Below are positions 1 to 8,971 of a stretch of DNA of 64,000 nucleotides, in pieces. The position numbers were made by a program, and so were the translations under genes. Under the pieces are notes generated by a model. The model saw nothing but the letters and a program-made list of their open reading frames with translations, was not told the origin of the DNA and made no database searches. Positions within the stretch are counted from its first letter, which is position 1; each line of letters opens with the position of its first letter. This DNA is from Pseudomonas morbosilactucae (GTDB lineage: Bacteria; Pseudomonadota; Gammaproteobacteria; Pseudomonadales; Pseudomonadaceae). Location: assembly GCF_023241715.1 (NCBI RefSeq), contig NZ_JALQCW010000032.1, positions 62,001 to 126,000 of the forward strand. The letters are read 5' to 3'.

Positions 1-1724
1 TAGTCGGTCAGGTTGACCAGCAGCTTGACCCCGCCTTCCGTGACCTCGGTGAACTTGCCCTGGGCACTCTGGCGCTCGTACTGCTTGGTGCCGCTCTGGC
101 GCTCGCGGCGTTTGATCACCACGCGGCTCTTGTCGACGTTCAGGGCCTGGGGGATGGCAGCCAGGGCGTCGAACAGACGGGCCTGGGCCTTCTCCGGGTC
201 CACCGACTTGGGCGCAGCGTACTCCTGGACATGCACCCAATCGTGATACAGGTCGATGGCCAGGGAGTACTCAGGCATGTCGGCGTCGTACACGCGGTAG
301 CACTCGACGCCTTCGCGCTTGGCCCACTTGCCCAGCAGCTTGAGGTTCTTCTGCAGGCGGTTGGCGAACATCTGGCCGCCCTCGCTCAGGCGCGCCTGCT
401 CCACCACCGGTGCCGGCACCGGCGTGGGTTTGATCGGGTTGCCGTTCTTGTTGTACTGGCGCTCTTGCGGGGCGGCCTGGATCTCAGCCTCGGCCTGGGC
501 CTGCTCGCGCTCGATCTGCCGCTGTTCCGGGGTGCGACGCTCGCCGGTGACGAACTGATCGGGCAGCACTTTGATCAACAGCAGCTTGCAAGGCAAGGCG
601 CCGTTCCAGAACGAATACTGTTTGTGGCTGCGGATGCCCATGCGCTTGCCCAGGTCCGGGGCGCCGGTGAACACCGCGGCTTCCCAGTTCAGGCAGGCCT
701 GGCGCAGGCGCTCGCCGAGGTTCTGGTAGAGGTACAGCAGGCTGGCCTCGTCACCCAGACGCTCGCCGTACGGAGGGTTGCAGATGACCAGGCCTTTCTG
801 GTTCTGGTCAGGGCGCGGCTCGAAGGTCGCCACTTCGCCCTGGTAGATCTTGATCCACTCGCTCAAGCCGGCACGTTCGACGTTGTTGCGGCCCGGCTGG
901 ATCAGCCGCGGGTCAGCCTCGTAACCACGAATCCACAGCGGTGGCTTGGCCAGTCCGGCCTGGGCCCGGGCCGAAGCCTCGTCGTGCAGCTTGCGCCACA
1001 GGGCCGGCACGTGGCCGAGCCAGGCGGTGAAGCCCCACTGTTCGCGCTTGAGGTTGGGGGCCATGTCGGCCGCGATCATCGCCGCTTCCACCAGGAAGGT
1101 GCCCACACCGCACATTGGGTCAGCCAGTGCGCCGCCATCGGCCGCAATGCGCGGCCAACCGGCGCGAATCAGGATCGCCGCCGCCAGGTTTTCCTTCAAC
1201 GGCGCCGCGCCTTGCTGCAAGCGGTAACCGCGCTGGTGCAGGCTGTGGCCGGAGAGGTCGAGGGACAGGATGGCTTCGCCACGGTCCAGGCGCAGGTGAA
1301 TGCGCAGGTCCGGGTTGAGCTTGTCCACGGACGGGCGCTCGCCGGACGGCGTGCGCAGTTTGTCGACGATGGCGTCCTTGACCTTCAAGGCGCCGAAGTG
1401 GGTGTTGTCGATGCCCGAGCCATGGCCGCTGAACTCCACCGCCAGGCTGCCATCGGACAGCATGTGATCCTGCCATTCCACGTCCAGTACGCCGTGGTAG
1501 AGGTCCTCGGCATCCTTCATCGGGAAGCGTTTAAGCACCAGCAGCACGCGGTTGGCCAGGCGCGACCAGAGACACAGGCGATAAGCGGTCTCCATGTCGG
1601 CCATGCCGCGCACAGCGGAGGTGTGCTCGCGCGCTTCCTCAAGGCCAAGCCCGACGGCTTCCTCGATCAGCAGGCCTTCGAGGCCTTTGGGGCAAGTGAG
1701 GAAGAGTTCGTAACGATCCGACAT
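1..1724 (-). CDS. rlmL: 23S rRNA methyltransferase RlmL/RlmKL, C-terminal part beyond the window edge
   Basis: Reading leftward from the ATG at 1724-1722, an uninterrupted frame of about 574 codons runs off the left edge. It begins MSDRYELFLTCPKGLE, as in RlmL proteins with an N-terminal THUMP region. The catalytic motif NPPYGERLG of N2-guanine methyltransferases lies near residue 315, preceded by the SAM-binding DPMCGVGT segment. In gammaproteobacteria this bifunctional enzyme methylates G2445 (RlmL half) and G2069 (RlmK half) of 23S rRNA. Full-length relatives are about 700-760 residues, so most of the RlmK half is outside the window. It is divergent from rmf, another ribosome-related gene. 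Confidence 0.93.
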   Translation of the reverse strand, partial: MSDRYELFLTCPKGLEGLLIEEAVGLGLEEAREHTSAVRGMADMETAYRLCLWSRLANRVLLVLKRFPMKDAEDLYHGVLDVEWQDHMLSDGSLAVEFSGHGSGIDNTHFGALKVKDAIVDKLRTPSGERPSVDKLNPDLRIHLRLDRGEAILSLDLSGHSLHQRGYRLQQGAAPLKENLAAAILIRAGWPRIAADGGALADPMCGVGTFLVEAAMIAADMAPNLKREQWGFTAWLGHVPALWRKLHDEASARAQAGLAKPPLWIRGYEADPRLIQPGRNNVERAGLSEWIKIYQGEVATFEPRPDQNQKGLVICNPPYGERLGDEASLLYLYQNLGERLRQACLNWEAAVFTGAPDLGKRMGIRSHKQYSFWNGALPCKLLLIKVLPDQFVTGERRTPEQRQIEREQAQAEAEIQAAPQERQYNKNGNPIKPTPVPAPVVEQARLSEGGQMFANRLQKNLKLLGKWAKREGVECYRVYDADMPEYSLAIDLYHDWVHVQEYAAPKSVDPEKAQARLFDALAAIPQALNVDKSRVVIKRRERQSGTKQYERQSAQGKFTEVTEGGVKLLVNLTD

Positions 1725-2270
1725 GGGAATTCCAGGGCCTTTGGCAATAAATGAACGGGCAACGCATCGCCCGTTCGGTTTTCAATCAAGCGCTTTTCTG
1801 CAAGAGCGCTCGCGTGGCACGAAACTGTGCCGTCCCACCCCGGCCAACTCACGACCGCACGGGTCAAAAGAGCTTAGAGGCCGGAACAGATAAAAAAGTC
1901 AGCGCAACAAATGGTCATAACTCGACCCTTCGTCGAATAGTACTCGAGTGCAGGCGGTCGCCATTCTCACTAAAGCATTAACCCTACCATCCCAGCGAGA
2001 GGCTGATAATAGCGGGGTTTGGGCAAAAAACACGGTGCCGGGGCACGCCATTCTTATGGCCTTACCACGCAAATCGTGACGTCCTTATGACAAAACGATC
2101 ATTCACTTGCTGTGACCTATTGGTTAGAACTCACCTCAGGTTGACGCCGCAATGACGTCAACGATCAGGCTCGCGACGCCGGCAGCGAGCACCAACGGCA
2201 GAAGCAATCTGCCCGACCTCAGCGAAGGTCGACAGGACATAAGACAGTCAACAAGTGAGGGAAACACCCT
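1725..2270. other. Intergenic region between rlmL and rmf
   Basis: This 546-base divergent gap holds no convincing gene. It is noticeably more AT-rich than its flanks, which fits a long promoter and leader region. The short open frame at 1751-1981 has no ribosome site and no recognisable product. I could not place promoters with confidence. Confidence 0.6.
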
Positions 2271-2486
2271 ATGAGAAGACTAAAGCGTGATCCGTTGGAA
2301 AGAGCATTTTTACGCGGATATCAGTATGGCGTTAACGGCAAGTCCCGTGAGCTTTGCCCATTTACTCTACCGTCGGTACGCCAAGCCTGGATTAACGGCT
2401 GGCGAGAAGGACGCGGCGACAACTGGGACGGTATGACAGGCACTGCGGGCATCCACAGACTCAACGAACTTCGTGCTGTCGGCTAA
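2271..2486 (+). CDS. rmf: Ribosome modulation factor
   Basis: The 71-residue basic protein begins MRRLKRDPLERAFLRGYQ and contains the conserved GYQYGVNGKSRELCP and RQAWINGWREGR segments of RMF. RMF binds 70S ribosomes in stationary phase and drives formation of inactive 100S dimers (hibernation). A GTGAGGGAAA ribosome-binding stretch sits just upstream of the ATG. A Rho-independent terminator at 2573-2596 follows, so the gene is probably monocistronic. The long AT-rich upstream region is consistent with growth-phase control, which I infer rather than see. Confidence 0.96.
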   Translation: MRRLKRDPLERAFLRGYQYGVNGKSRELCPFTLPSVRQAWINGWREGRGDNWDGMTGTAGIHRLNELRAVG

Positions 2487-2572
2487 TCAGGGCAACAATC
2501 CCGACACCTACCTCTGAAGCGTTACAACGATCAACCATGCGCGTCCTATCCGGGCGGCGGGCTTCGGCCCAG

Positions 2573-2596
2573 GGGCTCCTTCAAGGAGCCCTTTTT
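2573..2596 (+). terminator. Terminator downstream of rmf
   Basis: GGGCTCC (2573-2579) pairs with GGAGCCC (2585-2591) across a five-base loop and is followed by five T. The T tract is on the + side only, so it serves rmf and not the convergent pyrD. Confidence 0.8.
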
Positions 2597-2628
2597 AATG
2601 CCTGCGATTCAAGTCGCCCTTCCGAGCC

Positions 2629-3648
2629 TCAGCGCATCGCCGCAATGGCGTCCACCGACTCGCGAATCAGCGCCGGGCCCTTGTAGATAAAACCCGAATA
2701 CAGCTGCACCAGGCTGGCACCGGCGGCGATTTTCTCTGCCGCGTGCTTGCCTTCAGTGATACCGCCCACGGCAATGATCGGCAAACGCCCGCCCAGCTCC
2801 GCCGCCAGGACCTTGACCGTGTGGGTGCTCTTGTCGCGCACTGGCGCGCCGGACAGGCCGCCCGCCTCGTCGCCATGCTCCATGCCTTCGACACCCACCC
2901 GGCTCAACGTGGTGTTGGTGGCAATGACCGCGTCCATGCCGGTTTCAATCAGGGCCTGGGCCACTTGAACGGTTTCTTCATCGGTCATGTCCGGGGCGAT
3001 CTTGATCGCCAGGGGCACGTGTTTGCCGTGTTGCAGGGCCAGGACCTTCTGCCGCTCGCTCAAGGCCGCCAGCAATTGCTTTAGCGACTCACCGAACTGC
3101 AGGCTGCGCAGGCCCGGGGTGTTGGGCGAGCTGACGTTGACCGTCACGTAACTGGCGTGGGCATAGACCTTGTCCAGGCAGATCAGGTAGTCGTCCACTG
3201 CACGCTCCACCGGCGTGTCGAAGTTCTTGCCGATGTTGATCCCCAGCACGCCCTTGTATTTGGCGGCGGCAACACGGGCCAGCAAGTGGTCCACACCGAG
3301 GTTGTTGAAGCCCATGCGGTTGATGATGGCTTCAGCCTGGGGCAAGCGGAAAATCCGCGGCTTGGGGTTGCCCGGCTGCGGACGCGGGGTGATGGTGCCG
3401 ATCTCGACAAAGCCGAAACCCAACTGAGCGAAACCGTCGATGGCCGCACCGTTCTTGTCCAGGCCGGCCGCCAAGCCCACCGGGTTGGGAAACTCCAGGC
3501 CCATGACCTTCACCGGCACCTGCGCCGGCGCCTTGCACAGCAAACCGTTAAGCCCCAGGCGCCCGCCCGCACCGATCAGGTCCAGGGACAGGTCGTGGGA
3601 AGTTTCCGGGGAGAGTTTGAACAACAGCTGGCGGGCCAGGGTATACAT
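2629..3648 (-). CDS. pyrD: Dihydroorotate dehydrogenase (quinone), class 2
   Basis: The 339-residue protein starts [19 protein letters not shown] at 3648. The open frame extends further upstream, but this start fits family length and the amphipathic N-terminal membrane helix. It oxidises dihydroorotate to orotate in pyrimidine synthesis, passing electrons via FMN to quinone at the inner membrane. Visible hallmarks are [13 protein letters not shown], the class 2 catalytic serine loop [15 protein letters not shown], and the C-terminal FMN phosphate site [19 protein letters not shown]. The gene is convergent with rmf; the same neighbourhood is common in pseudomonads. Confidence 0.96.
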   Translation of the reverse strand: MYTLARQLLFKLSPETSHDLSLDLIGAGGRLGLNGLLCKAPAQVPVKVMGLEFPNPVGLAAGLDKNGAAIDGFAQLGFGFVEIGTITPRPQPGNPKPRIFRLPQAEAIINRMGFNNLGVDHLLARVAAAKYKGVLGINIGKNFDTPVERAVDDYLICLDKVYAHASYVTVNVSSPNTPGLRSLQFGESLKQLLAALSERQKVLALQHGKHVPLAIKIAPDMTDEETVQVAQALIETGMDAVIATNTTLSRVGVEGMEHGDEAGGLSGAPVRDKSTHTVKVLAAELGGRLPIIAVGGITEGKHAAEKIAAGASLVQLYSGFIYKGPALIRESVDAIAAMR

Positions 3649-3742
3649 GGGCGGGATTGACTCGGTAGGCGGCGAAATGAGGCGGTGATTATAGCCGGGC
3701 CCGAGGGCTCCAGGCGAGGCGCCGGGTGAAATCAGCGTTGAA

Positions 3743-3758
3743 TGGCATATGCCTTGCA
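3743..3758 (+). promoter_or_regulatory. Sigma54-type promoter for nasS-nasT
   Basis: TGGCATATGCCTTGCA matches the -24/-12 consensus (TGGCAC..N..TTGCA) with GG at 3744-3745 and GC at 3756-3757, the required 12-base offset. Transcription would start near 3770, just before the first leader hairpin. This implies nitrogen (NtrC) control; the enhancer site was not identified. Confidence 0.75.
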
Positions 3759-3776
3759 CCAACCTTGCTCATCAAC

Positions 3777-3879
3777 ACTCATGCCAACGACGGCATGAGT
3801 CTCTCGCTGTACGAAAGAGGACAATGGCGTCGTCACCGGCTTGGGATTACCCGATGCCCGGCTGCGGCGCTTTTTTTTT
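3777..3879 (+). promoter_or_regulatory. NasT-type two-hairpin antiterminator leader with terminator, upstream of nasS
   Basis: Hairpin P1 is a perfect 9-bp stem (3777-3785 with 3792-3800) closing the hexaloop AACGAC. Hairpin P2 has a GAC/GTC stem (3820-3822, 3829-3831) around hexaloop AATGGC. Both loops have A at position 1 and G at position 4, as in RNA targets of ANTAR proteins. The 3' arm of P2 overlaps the 5' arm of a terminator (GCGTCG 3827-3832 with CGGCGC 3865-3870, then nine T). NasT binding to P1-P2 should prevent the terminator. I infer positive autoregulation of nasST. Confidence 0.82.
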
Positions 3880-3895
3880 GCAAGGTGCCTACCCC

Positions 3896-5107
3896 ATGAA
3901 TGAATTACCCGTCAGCCCACTGGCTTGGGTCAATGGCAGCGATGCCCCGGAAAAGACCGAGATCAATCTCGGTTTCATGGCCCTGAGCGACTGCGCCTCG
4001 GTGGTGGTCGCCGCAACCCAGGGGTTCGCCCAGCCTTACGGCCTGACCCTGAACCTCAAGCGCCAGGCCTCGTGGGCCACCCTGCGGGACAAACTGGTGA
4101 GCGGTGAACTGGACGCCGCCCACAGCCTGTACGGCCTGATCTACGCCGTGCACCTGGGCATCGGCGGGGTCAACCCCTGCGACATGGCCGTGCTGATGGG
4201 GCTGAATCAGAACGGCCAGAGCATCAACCTGTCCCGGGAGCTGCAGGGCCGGAACGTGACCAGTCCTGAAGCACTGGATCGCCACGTGCGCCAAAGCAGG
4301 GCAAAGCTGACGTTCGCCCAGACCTTCCCCACCGGCACCCACGCCATGTGGCTGTATTACTGGCTCGCCGCCCAGGGTATTCACCCGCTGCAGGATGTCG
4401 ACAGCGTGGTGGTGCCGCCGCCGCAAATGGTCGCCCACCTGCAAGCGGGACGCATCGATGGCTTTTGCGTGGGCGAGCCCTGGAGCGCCAGCGCGGTGAA
4501 CCAGGAGCTGGGCTTCACCTTGGCCACCAGCCAGGCCATCTGGCCCGATCACCCGGAAAAGGTCCTGGGCTGCACCCGCGCCTTTGTCGAGCAATACCCC
4601 AACACCGCCCGAGCCTTGGTGATGGCGATTCTGGAGGCCAGTCGGTTTATCGAAGAAAACCAGGAAAACCGCCGGAGCACCGCCCAGTTGCTGAGCGCCA
4701 GCCAATACCTGGATGCACCGCTGGAGAGCATTGAGCCGCGACTGCTCGGGCACTACCTCGACGGCCTCGGCAACCAGTGGCAAGACCCCCACGCCCTGCG
4801 CTTTCATAACGACGGCGCGGTGAACCTGCCGTACCTGTCCGACGGGATGTGGTTCATGACCCAGTTCCGCCGCTGGGGCCTGTTGCGCGAGGACCCGGAT
4901 TACCTGGCCGTGGCCCGGCAGGTGCAGCAATTGCCACTGTATCGGGAAGCCGCCACGGCGGTCGGCGTCGCCCCGGGCAGCCAAGACCTGCGCAGCAGCC
5001 AATTGATCGACGGCAAGGTCTGGGACGGCAGCGACCCCGCCGCCTATGCCCGCAGCTTCAAGCTCCACGCTTTGAACGACAGCACCCCGCTGCTCGCCAG
5101 CCGCTGA
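3896..5107 (+). CDS. nasS: Nitrate/nitrite sensor NasS (NrtA/CmpA-type binding protein, cytoplasmic)
   Basis: This 403-residue protein has no signal peptide but resembles the substrate-binding subunits of nitrate ABC transporters (NrtA/CmpA), with segments INLGFMALSDCA, ASWATLRDKLVSGELDAAH, GTHAMWLYYWLAAQG and GFCVGEPW. NasS proteins of this type bind nitrate or nitrite in the cytoplasm and hold the antiterminator NasT inactive until ligand arrives. The start at 3896 (MNELPVSPLAW) is chosen because everything upstream is the attenuator leader. nasT follows after 15 bases, supporting co-expression of the sensor-antiterminator pair. Confidence 0.9.
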   Translation: MNELPVSPLAWVNGSDAPEKTEINLGFMALSDCASVVVAATQGFAQPYGLTLNLKRQASWATLRDKLVSGELDAAHSLYGLIYAVHLGIGGVNPCDMAVLMGLNQNGQSINLSRELQGRNVTSPEALDRHVRQSRAKLTFAQTFPTGTHAMWLYYWLAAQGIHPLQDVDSVVVPPPQMVAHLQAGRIDGFCVGEPWSASAVNQELGFTLATSQAIWPDHPEKVLGCTRAFVEQYPNTARALVMAILEASRFIEENQENRRSTAQLLSASQYLDAPLESIEPRLLGHYLDGLGNQWQDPHALRFHNDGAVNLPYLSDGMWFMTQFRRWGLLREDPDYLAVARQVQQLPLYREAATAVGVAPGSQDLRSSQLIDGKVWDGSDPAAYARSFKLHALNDSTPLLASR

Positions 5108-5122
5108 CAGGAGCCTGTGACC

Positions 5123-5698
5123 ATGTTGCGTATCCTGCTGATCAACGACACCGCAAAGAAAGTCGGCCGTCTCAAGGCCGCTCTGGTGGAAGCCGGTTTT
5201 GAAGTGATCGACGAGTCAGGCCTGACCATCGACCTGCCGGCGCGAGTCGAAACGGTGCGTCCGGACGTGATCCTGATCGATACCGAGTCACCCAGCCGCG
5301 ATGTGCTGGAGCAAGTGGTGCTGGTCAGCCGCGACCAACCGCACCCGATCGTGATGTTCACCGACGAGCACGACCCCGGCGTCATGCGCCAGGCCATCAA
5401 GTCCGGGGTCAGCGCTTATATAGTCGAAGGCATCCAGGCCGACCGCCTGCAACCCATTCTCGACGTGGCCATGGCCCGCTTCGAAAGCGACCAGGCCCTG
5501 CGCGCCCAGCTGCAGGCCCGCGACCAGCAACTGGCCGAGCGCAAGCGCATCGAGCTGGCCAAGGGGCTGCTGATGAAAATGAAAGACTGCAACGAAGAAC
5601 AGGCCTACACCCTGATGCGTCGCCAGGCCATGAGCCGGCAGCAGAAGCTGATCCAGGTGGCGGAGCAGATCATCGCCATGAGCGAGCTGCTCGGCTAA
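5123..5698 (+). CDS. nasT: ANTAR-domain transcription antiterminator NasT
   Basis: The 191-residue protein has a receiver-like N-terminal domain (MLRILLINDTAKKVGRLK; VRPDVILIDTESPSRDVLEQV) and a C-terminal ANTAR RNA-binding domain, visible as RKRIELAKGLLMKMKDCNEEQAYTLMR. It binds two-hairpin leader RNAs and prevents termination when released from NasS. The start at 5123 has AGGAG nine bases upstream; the GTG at 5117 is too close to it. Three matching leaders lie in this window, before nasS, the nitrate transporter and cobA, so its likely regulon is local. Confidence 0.93.
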   Translation: MLRILLINDTAKKVGRLKAALVEAGFEVIDESGLTIDLPARVETVRPDVILIDTESPSRDVLEQVVLVSRDQPHPIVMFTDEHDPGVMRQAIKSGVSAYIVEGIQADRLQPILDVAMARFESDQALRAQLQARDQQLAERKRIELAKGLLMKMKDCNEEQAYTLMRRQAMSRQQKLIQVAEQIIAMSELLG

Positions 5699-5708
5699 CC
5701 AACGCTGT

Positions 5709-5724
5709 TGGCTCAGCTCTTGCT
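5709..5724 (+). promoter_or_regulatory. Sigma54-type promoter for the nitrate transporter unit
   Basis: TGGCTCAGCTCTTGCT has GG at 5710-5711 and GC at 5722-5723, correct -24/-12 spacing, and a perfect TTGCT half. A start near 5736 would place the first base almost at the foot of leader hairpin P1 (5739). Confidence 0.72.
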
Positions 5725-5738
5725 AAGTAAACCTCACA

Positions 5739-5823
5739 GGTAACCAACGGCGGTTGCCCCACCTACGACAAAGACGTCGCACACCCTTCTCGCCCAGGCG
5801 AATCGGGTTGCGGCGTTTTTTTT
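5739..5823 (+). promoter_or_regulatory. NasT-type two-hairpin antiterminator leader with terminator, upstream of the nitrate transporter
   Basis: P1 is a 7-bp stem (5739-5745 with 5752-5758) around hexaloop AACGGC. P2 is CGAC/GTCG (5766-5769, 5776-5779) around hexaloop AAAGAC. Both loops keep A1 and G4. P2 overlaps the terminator arm ACGTCGC (5774-5780), which pairs with GCGGCGT (5810-5816), followed by a run of eight T. The architecture is the same as in the nasS leader. Confidence 0.85.
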
Positions 5824-5922
5824 GTTTTGGCCCCAGAGAACGGGGCCGGTGGTGCGGCCGCCAAGGCGCTCCACCTGAAAGCTCATGACTCCCTACGAGA
5901 CTTTTATCAGCTGAGGTGCGCG

Positions 5923-7134
5923 ATGAATTCAAGCTTCTGGAAATCCGGCCATACCCCGACCCTGTTCGCGGCCTTTCTGTACTTCGACCTGAGCTTCATG
6001 GTCTGGTACCTGCTCGGCCCGCTGGCCGTACAAATTGCCACCGACCTGCAACTGACCACCCAGCAACGCGGGCTGATGGTGGCCACGCCGATCCTCGCCG
6101 GCGCCATCCTGCGCTTCGCCATGGGCCTGCTGGCCGATCGTCTGTCGCCGAAGACCGCCGGCCTGATCGGCCAGGTGATTGTCATCTGCGCCCTGTTCGG
6201 CGCCTGGAAACTGGGGATCCACAGCTACGAGCAAGCGTTGCTGCTGGGGGTATTCCTCGGCATGGCCGGTGCCTCCTTCGCCGTGGCCCTGCCCCTGGCG
6301 TCGCAATGGTACCCGCCACAGCACCAGGGCAAGGCCATGGGCATCGCCGGCGCCGGTAACTCGGGCACCGTGCTGGCCGCGCTGATCGCCCCGGTGCTGG
6401 CGGCCGCCTTCGGCTGGAGCAACGTGTTCGGTTTCGCCCTGATCCCGCTGATCCTGACCCTGATCGTGTTTGCCTGGCTGGCCAAGAATGCCCCGGAACG
6501 CCCCAAGGCCAAATCCATGGCTGATTACTTCAAGGCCCTGGGCGACCGCGACAGCTGGTGGTTCATGTTCTTCTACTGCGTGACCTTCGGCGGCTTTATC
6601 GGCCTGGCCAGCGCCCTGCCCGGCTACTTTAACGACCAATACGGCCTGAGCCCGGTGACCGCCGGCTATTACACCGCTGCCTGTGTCTTTGGTGGCAGCC
6701 TGATGCGCCCGCTGGGCGGCGCCCTGGCGGATCGTTTCGGTGGCATCCGCACCTTGCTGGCGATGTACAGCGTGGCCGTGATCTGCATTGCCGCAGTGGG
6801 TTTCAACCTGCCGAGTTCCTACGCGGCCCTGGCCTTGTTCGTCTGCACCATGCTCGGCCTGGGTGCCGGCAACGGTGCGGTGTTCCAACTGGTACCGCAG
6901 CGCTTCCGCCGGGAAATCGGGGTAATGACCGGGCTGATCGGCATGGCTGGCGGCATCGGTGGCTTCGCCCTGGCAGCGGGCATGGGTGCGATCAAACAAA
7001 GCACCGGCAGCTACCAAGTGGCCCTGTGGCTGTTCGCCGCCCTGGGCATCCTGGCCTGGTTCGGCCTGCACGGGGTGAAACGTCGCTGGAGAACCACTTG
7101 GGGCTCGGCCGCCGTCACCGCAGCGCGGGTCTGA
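5923..7134 (+). CDS. MFS nitrate/nitrite transporter (NarK/NasA type)
   Basis: This 403-residue protein has about twelve hydrophobic segments and MFS motifs such as GLLADRLSPKTAGLIG (loop 2-3) and GGALADRFGGIRTL (loop 8-9). The nitrate-signature glycine-rich stretches GMAGASFAVALPLASQWYP and GLGAGNGAVFQLVPQRF identify the NarK/NRT2 branch. It should import nitrate for assimilation. The start at 5923 follows GAGG and leaves the whole leader non-coding. The kinase-phosphatase gene begins 7 bases after its stop, so the two are probably co-transcribed under sigma54 and NasT. Some pseudomonads call this transporter nasA, a name also used for the reductase. Confidence 0.92.
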   Translation: MNSSFWKSGHTPTLFAAFLYFDLSFMVWYLLGPLAVQIATDLQLTTQQRGLMVATPILAGAILRFAMGLLADRLSPKTAGLIGQVIVICALFGAWKLGIHSYEQALLLGVFLGMAGASFAVALPLASQWYPPQHQGKAMGIAGAGNSGTVLAALIAPVLAAAFGWSNVFGFALIPLILTLIVFAWLAKNAPERPKAKSMADYFKALGDRDSWWFMFFYCVTFGGFIGLASALPGYFNDQYGLSPVTAGYYTAACVFGGSLMRPLGGALADRFGGIRTLLAMYSVAVICIAAVGFNLPSSYAALALFVCTMLGLGAGNGAVFQLVPQRFRREIGVMTGLIGMAGGIGGFALAAGMGAIKQSTGSYQVALWLFAALGILAWFGLHGVKRRWRTTWGSAAVTAARV

Positions 7135-7141
7135 ACCTTCG

Positions 7142-8815
7142 ATGAGCCTGCAACTGCGTCACGCCCAGGCCAGTGCCATTGGCCCCCGCACGGAAAACCA
7201 GGACGCCCTGCGCCTGGTGACCCCCGAGCCGGGGCTGGCGGCCAGCAAAGGGCTGCTGTTTGCCATCGCCGATGGCGTCAGCCAATGCGCCGATGGCGGC
7301 CTGGCCGCCCGTTCGACCTTGCAAGCCCTGGCCCTGGATTACTACGCCACCCCGGAAACCTGGGGCGTGGCCCAAGCCTTGGAACGCCTGCTGCTGGCGC
7401 AGAATCGCTGGCTCCAGGCCAATGGCGGCGGCCAGCCTCTGCTGACCACCGTCAGCGCCCTGATCCTGCGTGGCCGGCGCTTTACCCTGGCCCATGTAGG
7501 CGACTGTCGGGTTTACCGCTGGCATGCCGACCAGTTGCAACGGATCAGCGTGGACCACGTCTGGGAGCAACAGGGCATGCAGCATGTGCTCAAGCGCGCC
7601 CTGGGCCTGGATCAGCATCTGGTGGTGGACTTCCTCGACGGCGAACTGCGCCAGGATGAGAGCTTCCTGATGCTCAGCGACGGTGTCTGGGCCACCCTGG
7701 GCGACACCGCCATCGCTGCCATTCTGCGGGACCAGCCCGACCTCGACAGCGCAGTGCAGACCCTGGTCAACGCCGCCCACCTGGCCGGCAGCCAGGACAA
7801 TGCCAGCGCGCTGCTGATACAGGTCGACGCCCTCGGCGAGGGCACCATCGGCGACGCCTTGATCCACCTGCAACAATGGCCATTGCCACCCGCGCTGAAA
7901 CCGGGCCAGGACTTTGAGGGCTGGCAGGTCGAAAGCCTGCTGGGCCAGAGCCAGCAATCGCTGCTCTACCGGGTACGTGATGCCCAGCAACAGCCCTGGC
8001 TGCTGAAGACCCTGCCCGAACACCTGCACGACGACCCACACGCCGGGCAAAGCCTGCTGTCAGAAGAGTGGTTTTTACGGCGGGTCGCAGGGCGCCATTT
8101 TCCCGAGGTGCATTCGGCCCTCACGCGCCAGCACCTGTACTACGTGATGCGCGAATACCCGGGCACCACCCTGGCCGATATTTTCAAGCAAAGCGGGCCA
8201 CTGCCCTTGCCGCAATGGCAGAACGTGGCCGAGCGCCTGCTGCGCGCAGTGGGCCTGCTGCACCGACGGCAAATCCTCCACCGCGACATCAAGCCGGACA
8301 ACCTGCTGCTGGGCGACGACGGTGAATTGCGCCTGCTGGATTTCGGCCTCGCCTACTGCCCGGGGCTGTCGGAAGACCAGGCCCATCTGCTGCCCGGCAC
8401 TCCCAGTTACATTGCACCCGAAGCCTTTAACGGCGAGGCGCCAACCGCACAGCAAGACCTCTTCAGCGTGGGCGTGACCCTGTATTACCTGCTGACCGGG
8501 CATTACCCTTTTGGCGAGATCGAAGCCTTCCAACGCCCGCGCTTTGCCCAACCCATCAGCCCTAGCCGCTATCGGCCGGACCTGCCGGACTGGCTGGAAC
8601 GCAGCCTGGAGCGGGCCGTCAACGCCGACCCAGGGCAGCGCTTTGAAACGTCGGAAGAGTGGTTGCTGGTACTGGAGAAAGGCGAGCGCCACAGCCTCAG
8701 CGTGCGCCCCCGGCCGCTGCTGGAACGGGAACCGCTGAAAGTCTGGCGCACCCTGGCCCTGGGCTCGCTGCTGATCAACCTGCTGTTGCTGTACGCGCTG
8801 CTGCATCAAGGCTAA
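7142..8815 (+). CDS. Bifunctional PP2C phosphatase - Ser/Thr protein kinase fusion
   Basis: The 557-residue protein joins a PP2C-type phosphatase (residues about 1-235; FAIADGVSQCADGG, AHVGDCRVYR, LMLSDGVW, SQDNASALLI) to a protein kinase (about 255-530). Kinase motifs are HRDIKPDNLLL, LLDFGLAY and GTPSYIAPEAF, followed by DLFSVGVTLYYLLTG. A single membrane segment ends the protein. In Pseudomonas this gene is a standard member of the nitrate assimilation locus, between transporter and nitrite reductase; its substrates are not known to me. Here nothing reductase-like follows it. Confidence 0.93.
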   Translation: MSLQLRHAQASAIGPRTENQDALRLVTPEPGLAASKGLLFAIADGVSQCADGGLAARSTLQALALDYYATPETWGVAQALERLLLAQNRWLQANGGGQPLLTTVSALILRGRRFTLAHVGDCRVYRWHADQLQRISVDHVWEQQGMQHVLKRALGLDQHLVVDFLDGELRQDESFLMLSDGVWATLGDTAIAAILRDQPDLDSAVQTLVNAAHLAGSQDNASALLIQVDALGEGTIGDALIHLQQWPLPPALKPGQDFEGWQVESLLGQSQQSLLYRVRDAQQQPWLLKTLPEHLHDDPHAGQSLLSEEWFLRRVAGRHFPEVHSALTRQHLYYVMREYPGTTLADIFKQSGPLPLPQWQNVAERLLRAVGLLHRRQILHRDIKPDNLLLGDDGELRLLDFGLAYCPGLSEDQAHLLPGTPSYIAPEAFNGEAPTAQQDLFSVGVTLYYLLTGHYPFGEIEAFQRPRFAQPISPSRYRPDLPDWLERSLERAVNADPGQRFETSEEWLLVLEKGERHSLSVRPRPLLEREPLKVWRTLALGSLLINLLLLYALLHQG

Positions 8816-8932
8816 CGGCAACTCGGAGCCTCGCTCGATAACCAGGCAGCGCGCGTCAAAACGGTGCAAAACCGTTCCTTTAACCTGAATAAAACCTGGC
8901 CAATACACAGAAAAACCCTGCCCTGTGCAGGT

Positions 8933-8948
8933 TGGCACAAGCGCTGCA
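8933..8948 (+). promoter_or_regulatory. Sigma54-type promoter upstream of the cobA leader
   Basis: TGGCACAAGCGCTGCA has GG at 8934-8935 and GC at 8946-8947, with a perfect TGGCAC half. A start near 8959 precedes the leader hairpins. In related genomes a promoter like this would be expected to drive the nitrite reductase operon (inference). Confidence 0.75.
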
Positions 8949-8971
8949 TCTGCATTACCAACACACATAAA

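Noticed and set aside
231..1754. A 507-codon plus-strand frame over rlmL
   Set aside because: Antisense to the conserved RlmL frame that runs off the left edge.
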